A stretch of DNA of 64,000 bases from Chryseobacterium sp. T16E-39. Its GTDB lineage: Bacteria; Bacteroidota; Bacteroidia; Flavobacteriales; Weeksellaceae. A program made the translations under genes and the position numbers. Below the pieces are notes generated by a model that was not told where the DNA came from, searched no databases, and saw only the letters and a list, made by a program, of their open reading frames with translations. Positions 44,305 to 52,164 of the stretch are shown one piece after another; position 1 is the first letter of the stretch; the number at the start of each line of letters is the position of its first letter. Where the stretch lies: positions 310,001 to 374,000 of the forward strand of contig NZ_CP022282.1 of NCBI RefSeq assembly GCF_002216065.1, given 5' to 3'.

Positions 44305-44769
44305 ATGAATACCTATAAATTTTACACGCAAAAAGGAGATCAATACCATCGCATTCCACAAATGAAAATGTACGCTGTCATCGGGCTGCTTTTTCTGGCT
44401 ATTGGTTTTGTCTTATGGTACCGTACTCAAACTATGTTCTCATTACTGTATCTTATCTTTTTAAGCATTGTAGCTTTATTTTATTTTGCGCGGATGTTTA
44501 GTACAATGATAATCGACCTTGGAAACCAGACCATTACCTATAAACCTACATTGTATTCTGCCACCAAGGTTTATTCCTTAAACAATATCACTGATCTGAG
44601 CATGAGCAGTAAGATCTATGTATTGGTACTCAATGTAAGAGCTTTTATATGGGTGGATAACAAAGCTTTGAGGATAGGGCAGAGCCTTATGACTCCTAAA
44701 CCTATGGAAGAACTGCTGATTGAAACTGAAAAAATACTTGGTTTTAATAATAGAAGTGAAAATGGATAG
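44305..44769 (+). CDS. Two-helix membrane protein of unknown function
   Basis: 154 residues: a short soluble N-terminus, two adjacent membrane helices (about 24-41 and 46-64), then a beta-rich cytoplasmic-looking domain (IIDLGNQTITYKPTLYSATKVYSLNNITDLSM). The layout resembles small bacterial PH-like membrane proteins. The next gene has the same layout and overlaps its end by 8 bases, so they look like tandem paralogs. Confidence 0.7.
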   Translation: MNTYKFYTQKGDQYHRIPQMKMYAVIGLLFLAIGFVLWYRTQTMFSLLYLIFLSIVALFYFARMFSTMIIDLGNQTITYKPTLYSATKVYSLNNITDLSMSSKIYVLVLNVRAFIWVDNKALRIGQSLMTPKPMEELLIETEKILGFNNRSENG

Positions 44770-45238
44770 ACCAATTTACAGGCAAGAGGGATCTACTCTG
44801 ATTATACAACCCTATATCAATCATTTGCAAAGAGTGAAAATTTTTTGTTTAATCGGTATTTTATTTTTGTTTTTAGCACTGTTCCTTTGGTTTAGATTTT
44901 CAGACTTCTGGCAGTTACCGACCTCTATTGGACTTTGTTTAAGCCTGCTTTCCCTTGGATACTATTTTTATAATATTCAAATGAAAGTGGTGTTGGACAA
45001 GGGTAATAGTGAGATTTATCAACTGATTTTTAATCGGTACAGAATTAATAAGATCTCATTTAGCAGTGGAACAATTGTATCAAGAAGTTTGAATGGGCGT
45101 TTCTTTTATGCGATTTCTCCTAAAAGTAATGCATATGGGAATGCTTCACAAATAAGTCCGTTTTTAACAAAAGAATCTAAAAGACTACAATATGAACAAG
45201 AGGTACTTCCTTTAATTGAAGCATTTTTAAAAAAATAA
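44762..45238 (+). CDS. Two-helix membrane protein, paralog of the preceding gene
   Basis: 158 residues from the ATG at 44762 (MDRPIYRQEGSTLIIQPY). The frame opens at 44720 but the extra residues lie inside the previous gene. Two helices (about 24-42 and 48-65) are followed by VVLDKGNSEIYQLIFNRYRINKISFSSG, matching the DLGNQTITYK region of its neighbour in position. Function unknown; overlap suggests the two products act together. Confidence 0.7.
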   Translation: MDRPIYRQEGSTLIIQPYINHLQRVKIFCLIGILFLFLALFLWFRFSDFWQLPTSIGLCLSLLSLGYYFYNIQMKVVLDKGNSEIYQLIFNRYRINKISFSSGTIVSRSLNGRFFYAISPKSNAYGNASQISPFLTKESKRLQYEQEVLPLIEAFLKK

Positions 45239-45276
45239 TTCTGAGTTTTTTTAATCATTTCAGATATAGTCAGTGG

Positions 45277-45310
45277 AAAGGGAGAGATCATTCAACAGAT
45301 TTCTCCCTTT
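45277..45310. terminator. Bidirectional terminator
   Basis: AAAGGGAGA (45277-45285) and TCTCCCTTT (45302-45310) between convergent genes. Confidence 0.65.
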
Positions 45311-45317
45311 TATTTAC

Positions 45318-45701
45318 TTATATTTCTGAACCTAATTTCTTTTCGCGACTATCGCCTTCCAGTAAGATGGTTAGCTCATCGCAATTGACCACCTTATTAT
45401 TTTTAATTTTGAATTCTGCAAAAACTTTGTGTTTTACCGTTTCTCCATTTTTTAGAATGCTTGTGACATAATGTTTGGTAAATATGGAAGTTTCATTTGT
45501 TGCTATGTTCTCTAATACAACATTTTGCTTACTTACCTTTTCCTTTAATTTCTGAATATGCTTTTTAAAAGCATTAAAATCCAACAGTACATTATCTACA
45601 TTCTGCTGATAATCTTCGCTAAAGTATTTGTTAATTAGTACCTCGTCATAATTTTTATTTTCAATGACATCTGTAAATACCGCTCTTATTAATTTTTCCA
45701 T
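45318..45701 (-). CDS. SnoaL/NTF2-like protein
   Basis: 127 residues from the ATG at 45701 (MEKLIRAVFTDVIENKNYDEV). The longer frame from 45773 would overlap the promoter-proximal region and adds a hydrophobic stretch. The helix-then-sheet pattern (INKYFSEDYQQNVDNVLLDFNAFKKHIQKLKEKV ... KVFAEFKIKNNKVVNCDELTILLEGD) is typical of SnoaL-like cone folds, which may bind or isomerise small molecules. It follows a Crp/Fnr gene and may be its target. Confidence 0.8.
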   Translation of the reverse strand: MEKLIRAVFTDVIENKNYDEVLINKYFSEDYQQNVDNVLLDFNAFKKHIQKLKEKVSKQNVVLENIATNETSIFTKHYVTSILKNGETVKHKVFAEFKIKNNKVVNCDELTILLEGDSREKKLGSEI

Positions 45702-45776
45702 TGTTGATATTATTTTCAACAAAAGTAGAAGGTATTTAGATGATGAGTCGTTAACAATTGTAAAGAAATGCATTCC

Positions 45777-46307
45777 TCACCGATTCCTGATCCTGCTTAA
45801 GCTCACCGGAGTTATCCCTAAATAGGATGCTACTAAATGTTGCGGAATACGAAGGATAATTTCAGGATTTTCTTCAAACAATTTTTTGTATCGTACTTCG
45901 GGTTTGTCCTGAATTTGTGATATTAACAAGCGTTGATAGTCATTTACTCTGCCAATCAGGTACTTATTGAATAAATTTAAGAATTCATTATTTTCAGATA
46001 ATTGGTCTATTACCGTTTTCTCTATGGAGAGGAGTGTACATGCTTCTACTGTTTCGACAGTATAAGAACTTGGTCGATTATAAAAAAAGCTTTCCGAGGA
46101 ACAAAAAATATGATCTTCAAAAAGAAATTGAAAAGTTATTTCTTTACCATCATAATTAGTCCATCCCCTGAGAATTCCTTTTTTCAAATAATAAAATTTT
46201 TTTGAAACAACACCTTCTTCAATAATGACTGTCTTAGGTTTATAATTTTCTACCTTTCCAGACTTAAAGAGAATTTCGATTAATTGATTTAATTCCTGAT
46301 TTTTCAT
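45777..46307 (-). CDS. Crp/Fnr family transcriptional regulator
   Basis: 176 residues: a cyclic-nucleotide-binding-like beta-roll (KPKTVIIEEGVVSKKFYYLKKGILRGWTNYDGKEITFQFLFEDHIFCSSESFF) and a compact C-terminal HTH (IPQHLVASYLGITPVSLSRIRNR). The cAMP phosphate-binding RxSA motif is not evident, which is usual for Bacteroidota members of this group. The C-terminus ends directly after the recognition helix, slightly short for the family. It precedes the SnoaL-like gene on the same strand. Confidence 0.9.
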   Translation of the reverse strand: MKNQELNQLIEILFKSGKVENYKPKTVIIEEGVVSKKFYYLKKGILRGWTNYDGKEITFQFLFEDHIFCSSESFFYNRPSSYTVETVEACTLLSIEKTVIDQLSENNEFLNLFNKYLIGRVNDYQRLLISQIQDKPEVRYKKLFEENPEIILRIPQHLVASYLGITPVSLSRIRNR

Positions 46308-46456
46308 AAAGAGAATAGACTATTTGCTAAATTATGAAAATCAGACAAGTTTCTTCGATAGAAATATTGTCAAAAAGCTATGTATACTTATTGATACTAC
46401 GATATATTTGTAAGATCTTGAAAGAGATCAGCAAATTAGTTGAGTCTATTGTAAAA

Positions 46457-47383
46457 CTATTGGTCAAAAAGAGGATAAGGGATACCGGTACCAGTTTCAC
46501 AGAGACGTTTTAAGCTTCTGAAAAAAAGAGCCCAGGCATAGCTGCATGATGCAAATTCTGAGGTATAATCTTTCCAACCACTATGACGAAAGAATAATAT
46601 GGATCCTTTGCTATGAGGTTCGAGTTCAAAAGTAAGAGAAGTACCTATCCATTCTTCATATGCTTTTATACAAAGCCACTGCACCTTGCTGTATGGTGTT
46701 AGCTCTATCACTTTCATTTCTTTAGTGTAATCAGGTTCAAATGTAAATTTGAGTATACTTCCAATCTCCGGTTTTGCAATCGTATCTGGTGTCCACCAAC
46801 CTGCGAGCCCGTCTTGGGTTGTAAGTGCCTCAAAAACCTTCTCGACAGGGGATTTGATAAGTAATCTATGGCAAATACTTTTACCTTCCTGTTGATTTTC
46901 TGAAATCGGGTCAGATTGTAGAAGATCGTCTTTTCCGGTTTCTTTCGGTGTAGGACTCCCTTTACCCGTCATGATAAGATCTTTAAGGCTACTCTGGATA
47001 TAATGGGTCCATGCATCGTGACAGAGCTGGAAACATTCATACTCTGACGTTAAGCCCTGATGCGTAAATTTCAAAACTGTTTTACCACCATCTTCTGCTA
47101 ATTCAAAGATCACCTTTGTATCTTTCCACTCTGTCTCATCTTCCGTAAACTTAAAATAATTTTCAAGTACATGCCAGACTACCTTTTTGTCGGGGATCAT
47201 TTCTATGATCCTAAATTGAGCCCTATGAACATCCTGATAATGGTAATGGAATTCATCATGTAAACTGTTGGTACTCCCGTCAATATTTTCAGACCACCAG
47301 CCACGCACATTATTAATGGCTTCAAAAACTTTATGGGGGCTTGCATCTACAATAAGTGATGTAGTGAAATCTTGATTTTTCAT
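46457..47383 (-). CDS. Double SRPBCC (AHSA1-like) domain protein
   Basis: 308 residues built of two AHSA1/START-like domains. The first (about 1-145) begins FTTSLIVDASPHKVFEAINNVRGWWS; the second (from about 170) begins CHRLLIKSPVEKVFEALTTQDGLAGWWTPDT. Both end with the family's Trp-rich C-terminal helix (CHDAWTHYIQSSLKDL; CSYAWALFFRSLKRLCE). Such proteins bind hydrophobic ligands; role unknown. Divergent from a GlxA-type regulator. Confidence 0.9.
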   Translation of the reverse strand: MKNQDFTTSLIVDASPHKVFEAINNVRGWWSENIDGSTNSLHDEFHYHYQDVHRAQFRIIEMIPDKKVVWHVLENYFKFTEDETEWKDTKVIFELAEDGGKTVLKFTHQGLTSEYECFQLCHDAWTHYIQSSLKDLIMTGKGSPTPKETGKDDLLQSDPISENQQEGKSICHRLLIKSPVEKVFEALTTQDGLAGWWTPDTIAKPEIGSILKFTFEPDYTKEMKVIELTPYSKVQWLCIKAYEEWIGTSLTFELEPHSKGSILFFRHSGWKDYTSEFASCSYAWALFFRSLKRLCETGTGIPYPLFDQ

Positions 47384-47437
47384 AACTTATTTTTTAAAAT
47401 AAATAATATTTAATCTCTTATGAGAAACTTTCATACC

Positions 47438-47445
47438 CAAAGTTA
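47438..47445 (-). promoter_or_regulatory. -7 element of the SRPBCC gene
   Basis: TAACTTTG on the minus strand (CAAAGTTA on plus), an exact TAnnTTTG match 55 bases upstream of the ATG at 47383. No TTG at the expected -33 distance. Confidence 0.5.
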
Positions 47446-47493
47446 CTCACCTGTTCAGAATCTCTTGGGGTGTTAAGTAGACTTTGTAACGGG

Positions 47494-47524
47494 TTGATAT
47501 GGACACGATTATTGTTTATCTTTG
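47494..47524 (+). promoter_or_regulatory. Bacteroidota promoter for the GlxA-type regulator
   Basis: TTG (47494-47496), 20-base spacer, TATCTTTG (47517-47524): full match to the -33/-7 consensus. Confidence 0.7.
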
Positions 47525-47606
47525 TGAAGAACAAGAGAGGTACACAATGAAATGCCATTTCAGGATCAGTTAATGAAGTAATGAGTCCTTTCAAAATAGA
47601 AATCGT

Positions 47607-48614
47607 ATGAAACATCTTACCATCTTAGTACCTGATGTACAAACGGCTAATAGTACAATTTCCTGTATAGTAGGTGCTTATCAGTTATTTACTGGTGCCA
47701 ATGATTATTGGAAAAGAATAGGAAAAGAACCATTGTTTAACATTGTAACAGCGGGAGTAGGAACAGAAGCTACATTTATCAATGGCTTGTTGTCCATGAA
47801 GCCGCAGGTGAATATCTCTTCTTTAAAAAAGACAGATCTGATCCTGATCCCTTCATTAACACCTGAGTTTAAAACTGCTTTGGAAGGGAATATTTTATTG
47901 ATCGACTGGTTAAGGAAACAATATGACAGCGGTGCTGAAGTAGCCAGTATGTGTACAGGAGCATATATGTTGGCAGCGTCTGGGCTGCTTGAAAAAAAGA
48001 ACTGTTCTATTCATTGGAGCTCTGCAGATAATTTTAGATCGTTATTTCCGAATGTCAATTTAAAAACAGAAAAACTCATTACCGACGAAGATGGTATTTA
48101 CACCAATGGAGGAGGCTTTTCATTTTTAAACCTTCTGTTATATCTGGTTGAAAAGTATTATGACAGAGAAACTGCAATTCATTGTTCCAAGATTTTTCAG
48201 ATAGAGATTGATAGGCAGACACAATCTGCTTTCACTATATTTACCGGACAGAAATCTCACGGGGATGATGTTGTCATAAAAGCACAAAAATATATTGAAG
48301 ATAATTTTTGTGAGAAGCTATCTGTAGAAGATCTTTCCAAGTTTTGTTCGGTGGGAAGAAGAAATTTTGACAGACGTTTTATAAAGGCAACAGGCAATAC
48401 ACCTATTGAATATTTACAACGGGTGAAGATCGAATCTGCAAAAAAAGCATTCGAAACGACCAGTAAAACGGTAAGTGAAGTAATGTATGAGGTGGGGTAT
48501 TCTGATACAAAAGCTTTCAGAGAAATGTTTAAAAAAATAACAGGAATATCACCGGTACATTATAAAAACAGGTATAATAAAAATCTACACGATAGTTTGT
48601 ATGATAAAGTTTGA
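47607..48614 (+). CDS. GlxA family transcriptional regulator (DJ-1/PfpI + AraC HTH)
   Basis: 335 residues. The N-terminal half is a DJ-1/PfpI-like domain (HLTILVPDVQTANSTISCIVGAY; nucleophile-position Cys in VASMCTGAYMLAASGLL). The C-terminal half is an AraC double HTH (LSVEDLSKFCSVGRRNFDRRF; VSEVMYEVGYSDTKAFREMFKK). Members include GlxA/FtrA-type regulators. The neighbouring divergent SRPBCC gene is a possible target. Confidence 0.93.
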   Translation: MKHLTILVPDVQTANSTISCIVGAYQLFTGANDYWKRIGKEPLFNIVTAGVGTEATFINGLLSMKPQVNISSLKKTDLILIPSLTPEFKTALEGNILLIDWLRKQYDSGAEVASMCTGAYMLAASGLLEKKNCSIHWSSADNFRSLFPNVNLKTEKLITDEDGIYTNGGGFSFLNLLLYLVEKYYDRETAIHCSKIFQIEIDRQTQSAFTIFTGQKSHGDDVVIKAQKYIEDNFCEKLSVEDLSKFCSVGRRNFDRRFIKATGNTPIEYLQRVKIESAKKAFETTSKTVSEVMYEVGYSDTKAFREMFKKITGISPVHYKNRYNKNLHDSLYDKV

Positions 48615-48704
48615 TTTCTATTGTAAAACAGGACTTTTTAACTATGTATGCAAATCCTGTGGTCAATCATAATAATATAGGTAAAAGCAAAATATCTTAT
48701 ATCA

Positions 48705-49496
48705 TCAATTGTTATGTAACAAGTTGCTCGCAGATACTCCAAATTCTTTTTTAAATGCAAAAGAGAAATGAGAAAAATCCTCAAATCCTAAATCGAGATA
48801 AATATCTGAAGGTCTTTGTTTTTTTTGTTCTACAAGAAATCGGGCTTCCTGCAGGCGTCTTTTGGTGAGCCAACGATTGGGTGTTTCATTGAAAATGGTT
48901 TTAAAATCTCTTTTAAAAGAGGATAAGCTGCGTCCGGTAAGGAAGGCAAACCGCTCCATGCTTACATTAAACTTATAGTTTTTTTGCATAAATTCCTCGA
49001 GGTCCAGACGTCCGGGAATACCGAAATTAAATAATACATCTGATAATTCGGGTTGCAGCTGCAAGAGAATAAGAAGCAATTCTTCTCTTTTCAAATCTGA
49101 AAATGATGTATTTATATCGCCGGAACCTGTGTAGTATGGTTCTAGTGACAAAAGGAAACTGTTGATCAGTTTATCTTTTTTAAGCTTAATAAAGGTATCA
49201 TCCGAAATGTGATTTGAAAATGTAATGCTGTGCTTCTTTCGAAAGTCTTTTAAAAATGCTTCATCAAAGAAAAAGATAACTTTTTCAAACTGATTATTAT
49301 CTCTCACTTTATTATATCTTGCCAATCTGTTTTTACGGACAATACAGCTTTCTCCAGGTTTAAGAACATAGTGTTTGTTACCATCATAGCCATTCATGTT
49401 TCCTTTTACCAGAAACAAAAAGAAATGTTCGGAGATGAATTGTTCCTGTGAGATTGCAGGACCGACGATACAGGATTTAATTTCTGTTATTTTCAT
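48705..49496 (-). CDS. AraC family transcriptional regulator
   Basis: 263 residues from the ATG at 49496 (MKITEIKSCIVGP), chosen because it overlaps the upstream gene's stop as ATGA. The longer frame to 49625 lies inside that gene. The C-terminal HTH pair reads FNVSMERFAFLTGRSLSSFKRDF and PSDIYLDLGFEDFSHFSFAFKKEFG, close to the regulator at 41637. Last gene of a three-gene operon whose promoter has 23-bp-period repeats; autoregulation likely. Confidence 0.92.
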   Translation of the reverse strand: MKITEIKSCIVGPAISQEQFISEHFFLFLVKGNMNGYDGNKHYVLKPGESCIVRKNRLARYNKVRDNNQFEKVIFFFDEAFLKDFRKKHSITFSNHISDDTFIKLKKDKLINSFLLSLEPYYTGSGDINTSFSDLKREELLLILLQLQPELSDVLFNFGIPGRLDLEEFMQKNYKFNVSMERFAFLTGRSLSSFKRDFKTIFNETPNRWLTKRRLQEARFLVEQKKQRPSDIYLDLGFEDFSHFSFAFKKEFGVSASNLLHNN

Positions 49497-50149
49497 GATT
49501 TTGCCTGTAATTTGATGTCCTTTACTTCCAGGACAGATGTTTGATAGCCTTTGAGAACACAATTGATCATTGCTAACCCTACTTCCCGCATTGTGCAGAT
49601 CCAATTGGGGAAGAGAAGGTACCATAAAGGTGATAAAACTTCAAAAACACGGTAAATAACCCGGACATTTTTCTGGCCTTTTACCGGCTTCATAAACCCA
49701 GGTCTGAAATTATAAACAGCTTTAAAATCCAATTTCAGCAAAGCATTTTCGGTCCGTCCTTTTACCCGTGCCCACATTACCTTGCCCTGTTCTGTACTGT
49801 CGGTACGGTTACCGGAAACATATATAAAGGTCATTTTCGGATTAATCCGGGATAATGCTTCTGCAAACGGAACAACGAAATTGAATGTTTTGCGGGTAAA
49901 TGATTCTTCGTTTTCACCAACAGCACTTGCTCCTGCACAAAAGAAACAGGCGTCATAGTGATTGAGATGATCACTGTAATTTTTAATCTTAGAAAAATCG
50001 TCTACGATCAGTTCTTTTAATTTTTTATGTTGAAGACTAAATGGCTTTCTGTTGATCATAAGCACTTCTGTAACCATAGGGTTTTCCAGGCAAACGAGCA
50101 AAATGCCTTCACCTACTAGCCCTGTGGCACCGGTAACCATTATTTTCAT
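49493..50149 (-). CDS. NAD(P)-binding oxidoreductase (atypical SDR)
   Basis: 218 residues: Rossmann start MKIMVTGATGLVGEGILLVCL, followed by FFCAGASAVGENEESF, IYVSGNRTDS and a KGRTEN segment in the YxxxK region (Tyr replaced, Lys kept). This matches the NAD(P)H-binding, YwnB/HIM1-like atypical SDRs. The C-terminus overlaps the AraC start by 4 bases; six bases separate it from the upstream epimerase gene. Catalytic role uncertain. Confidence 0.88.
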   Translation of the reverse strand: MKIMVTGATGLVGEGILLVCLENPMVTEVLMINRKPFSLQHKKLKELIVDDFSKIKNYSDHLNHYDACFFCAGASAVGENEESFTRKTFNFVVPFAEALSRINPKMTFIYVSGNRTDSTEQGKVMWARVKGRTENALLKLDFKAVYNFRPGFMKPVKGQKNVRVIYRVFEVLSPLWYLLFPNWICTMREVGLAMINCVLKGYQTSVLEVKDIKLQAKS

Positions 50150-50155
50150 CTTTGT

Positions 50156-51184
50156 TTATTTTACGATATCTAATTTAATCAAACTATTGGCTGTAGCCAA
50201 AATAGCTTCTTCAGTAGAGCGTGGCGTCCATCCGAGCATTTTTATGGCTTTTTCACTGCTTGCTCTTTTCACCATCCCCAGATATGGGGCAACAGATTTT
50301 AATTTTGGATTGAATAACGCTACTACTTTAATCAGCCAGCTTGGTAGCTCTTTAGTAGGTACCTTAGATGCTTTTTCACCCAGTTTTCTTCTAAGGACAT
50401 TGGCTATATCGATAAGCGAAAGGCCTTCTCCGGCAACAGCTATGAATCGCTGACCGTTTGCCTCAGGCATGATCATCGCTTTAAAGTGAAGGTCAGCCAC
50501 ATCGCGGACATCCACATATCCTGAAATTATTTTAGGACAGGCTTTCATATCTCCGTTCAGCATTTGTTTCATATTTTGAATAGAATGTGAAAAATCATCT
50601 GCTAATACAGGCCCTAAAACCCCGGTTGGATTTACCACTGATAATTCCATTCCTTTTCCTTCATTTTCTATAAAATCCCACGCTGCTCTTTCTGAAATGG
50701 TCTTTGATTTTTGATAAGGAAACACAGTATTATTAAGTACTGTCCAGTCTTCTTCTGTGTATGGAGTTGTTTTTACGGTGCCAAATCCTACAGCACCAAA
50801 CGCAGAAGTAAGAACCACTCTTTTTACCCCCGCTTTTTTTGCAGCCCTTAAAACAAACAGTACCCCGTTTTTAGCAGGAATTACAAAATCATCTTCAGTA
50901 GTTGCATCTGTATGTGGGGTAGGTGAAGCTACATGAATGACATATTGACAGCCTTCTGCAGCCCGTTCCCAGGAAGTTTCATCCTGTAGATCAGCTTCAA
51001 CAAATGACAGGTTCTCAAAGGAGTTGAAACCAGCTTCCATCAACATTTGTTTTACCAGTTCAGATTTTTTCAATGAACGCAGAGTAGCTTTTACTTTATA
51101 ACCATTTTTAAGTAGGGTAAGGATGCAGTAAGAAGCTATAAAGCCTGAACCGCCAGTCACCAAAACTGTTTCTTTATTTTCCAT
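50156..51184 (-). CDS. NAD-dependent epimerase / dihydroflavonol-4-reductase-like SDR
   Basis: 342 residues, extended SDR: VLVTGGSGFIASYCI (cofactor loop), VIHVASPTPH, Ser in VVLTSAFGAVG and YxxxK in YQKSKTISERAAW, VNPTGVLGPVL after the active site. The closest known type is the dihydroflavonol-4-reductase / aldehyde-reductase group, which reduces carbonyls with NADPH. First gene of the operon with the second oxidoreductase and the AraC regulator. Confidence 0.92.
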   Translation of the reverse strand: MENKETVLVTGGSGFIASYCILTLLKNGYKVKATLRSLKKSELVKQMLMEAGFNSFENLSFVEADLQDETSWERAAEGCQYVIHVASPTPHTDATTEDDFVIPAKNGVLFVLRAAKKAGVKRVVLTSAFGAVGFGTVKTTPYTEEDWTVLNNTVFPYQKSKTISERAAWDFIENEGKGMELSVVNPTGVLGPVLADDFSHSIQNMKQMLNGDMKACPKIISGYVDVRDVADLHFKAMIMPEANGQRFIAVAGEGLSLIDIANVLRRKLGEKASKVPTKELPSWLIKVVALFNPKLKSVAPYLGMVKRASSEKAIKMLGWTPRSTEEAILATANSLIKLDIVK

Positions 51185-51206
51185 TTTTATACTTGTTTTA
51201 ATGGAA

Positions 51207-51274
51207 CAAATTTCGGGGAAAAGAAAGAAGCTGAATTTGTTTAAAAGTCCAAGTTTTATGTGTTTAAAAGTTCA
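51207..51274 (-). promoter_or_regulatory. Promoter of the epimerase operon with 23-bp-period repeats
   Basis: -7-like GAAATTTG on minus (51214-51207). Repeats ATTTGTTTAAAAGTCCA (51235-51251) and ATGTGTTTAAAAGTTCA (51258-51274) differ at 2 of 17 positions, period 23, starting 28 bases from the -7. Period and distance equal those of the SDR operon at 43327-43395. Confidence 0.7.
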
Positions 51275-51301
51275 GGTTCATACCATCGTAGTGACTTTTG
51301 T

Positions 51302-51937
51302 TTATAACTCATTCTGTTTTCCGATCAGTACCAAATCAGTAACAGGCGCCCCATCCTTATCAGTAGAATAAAAACGGTTTATATGGATGACCTCAAAGTT
51401 ATTCTCCCGGAATGCTTTTGCTAAATAATCCTCCTGATGATAATAAAGATAGACCTGATCCCCTAAACTGGACGTGATCAGCCCCGATTTACTGTAATCA
51501 TCCTCCATCGTGCTTAGGTACAACATACCTTCCGGTTTTAATAATGCGGATGAGTCAGCAATAAGCTTTATAGCTTCTTCTTTTGTTAAATAAGGAAGGC
51601 AAAATCCACATATAATTCCATCAAATTTTTGTGTCATCTCACTCATTACACGACAATCCATCAGTTCAAAACGGGCTGTAGGATTATTGATTTGCGCGAG
51701 TTCAAGCATTTTTGAGGAGAGGTCGATTCCCAGAATATTATAATCGGGCTTTCTGTCTAATACATACTTTGTAATATTTCCAGGACCACAGGCTATATCC
51801 AAAATTTCTGCATTATCAGCTGTTATATGATCACAGAATAGGTTAAAAGTTTCACCAAATGAGCTCACATCCATAAACTTATCCTGGTATATTTTTGCTG
51901 CTTTGTCAAATGCTTCAACAGGTTTTAATATTTTCAT
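51302..51937 (-). CDS. Class I SAM-dependent methyltransferase
   Basis: 211 residues from the ATG at 51937 (MKILKPVEAFDKAAKIYQDKF); an upstream ATG at 51958 is less likely. Rossmann methyltransferase motifs: motif I ILDIACGPGNITKYV, motif II NILGIDLSSKML, motif post-I RFELMDC, FDGIICGFCLPYL (motif II/III region). Acceptor unknown; small-molecule methylation is usual. A spaced inverted repeat lies just upstream of the start. Confidence 0.9.
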   Translation of the reverse strand: MKILKPVEAFDKAAKIYQDKFMDVSSFGETFNLFCDHITADNAEILDIACGPGNITKYVLDRKPDYNILGIDLSSKMLELAQINNPTARFELMDCRVMSEMTQKFDGIICGFCLPYLTKEEAIKLIADSSALLKPEGMLYLSTMEDDYSKSGLITSSLGDQVYLYYHQEDYLAKAFRENNFEVIHINRFYSTDKDGAPVTDLVLIGKQNEL

Positions 51938-51948
51938 GATTTTAGATT

Positions 51949-51980
51949 TTGGTGACACTAATTTAAATAATTGTTACCAA
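51949..51980. promoter_or_regulatory. Spaced inverted repeat upstream of the methyltransferase
   Basis: TTGGTGACA (51949-51957) and TGTTACCAA (51972-51980), 9-base arms with one mismatch, 14-base spacer, 12 bases from the start codon. Candidate operator; no cognate regulator identified. Confidence 0.4.
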
Positions 51981-52164
51981 TCTGTGAGAAACTTACTTAA
52001 ATACATTGAGTTAGAAAAAATTCCTTGATATTTATACACTCATAATTTAAAATCTGGCGTAACTTAGTCACTTTACAATATCTAAAGTGAATGATAATAC
52101 CCGATTTTCGGAATCATCTAAAGAATTCCGAAGCCTGATAATTTCAAGTTCAAAAAAAAGAGAG

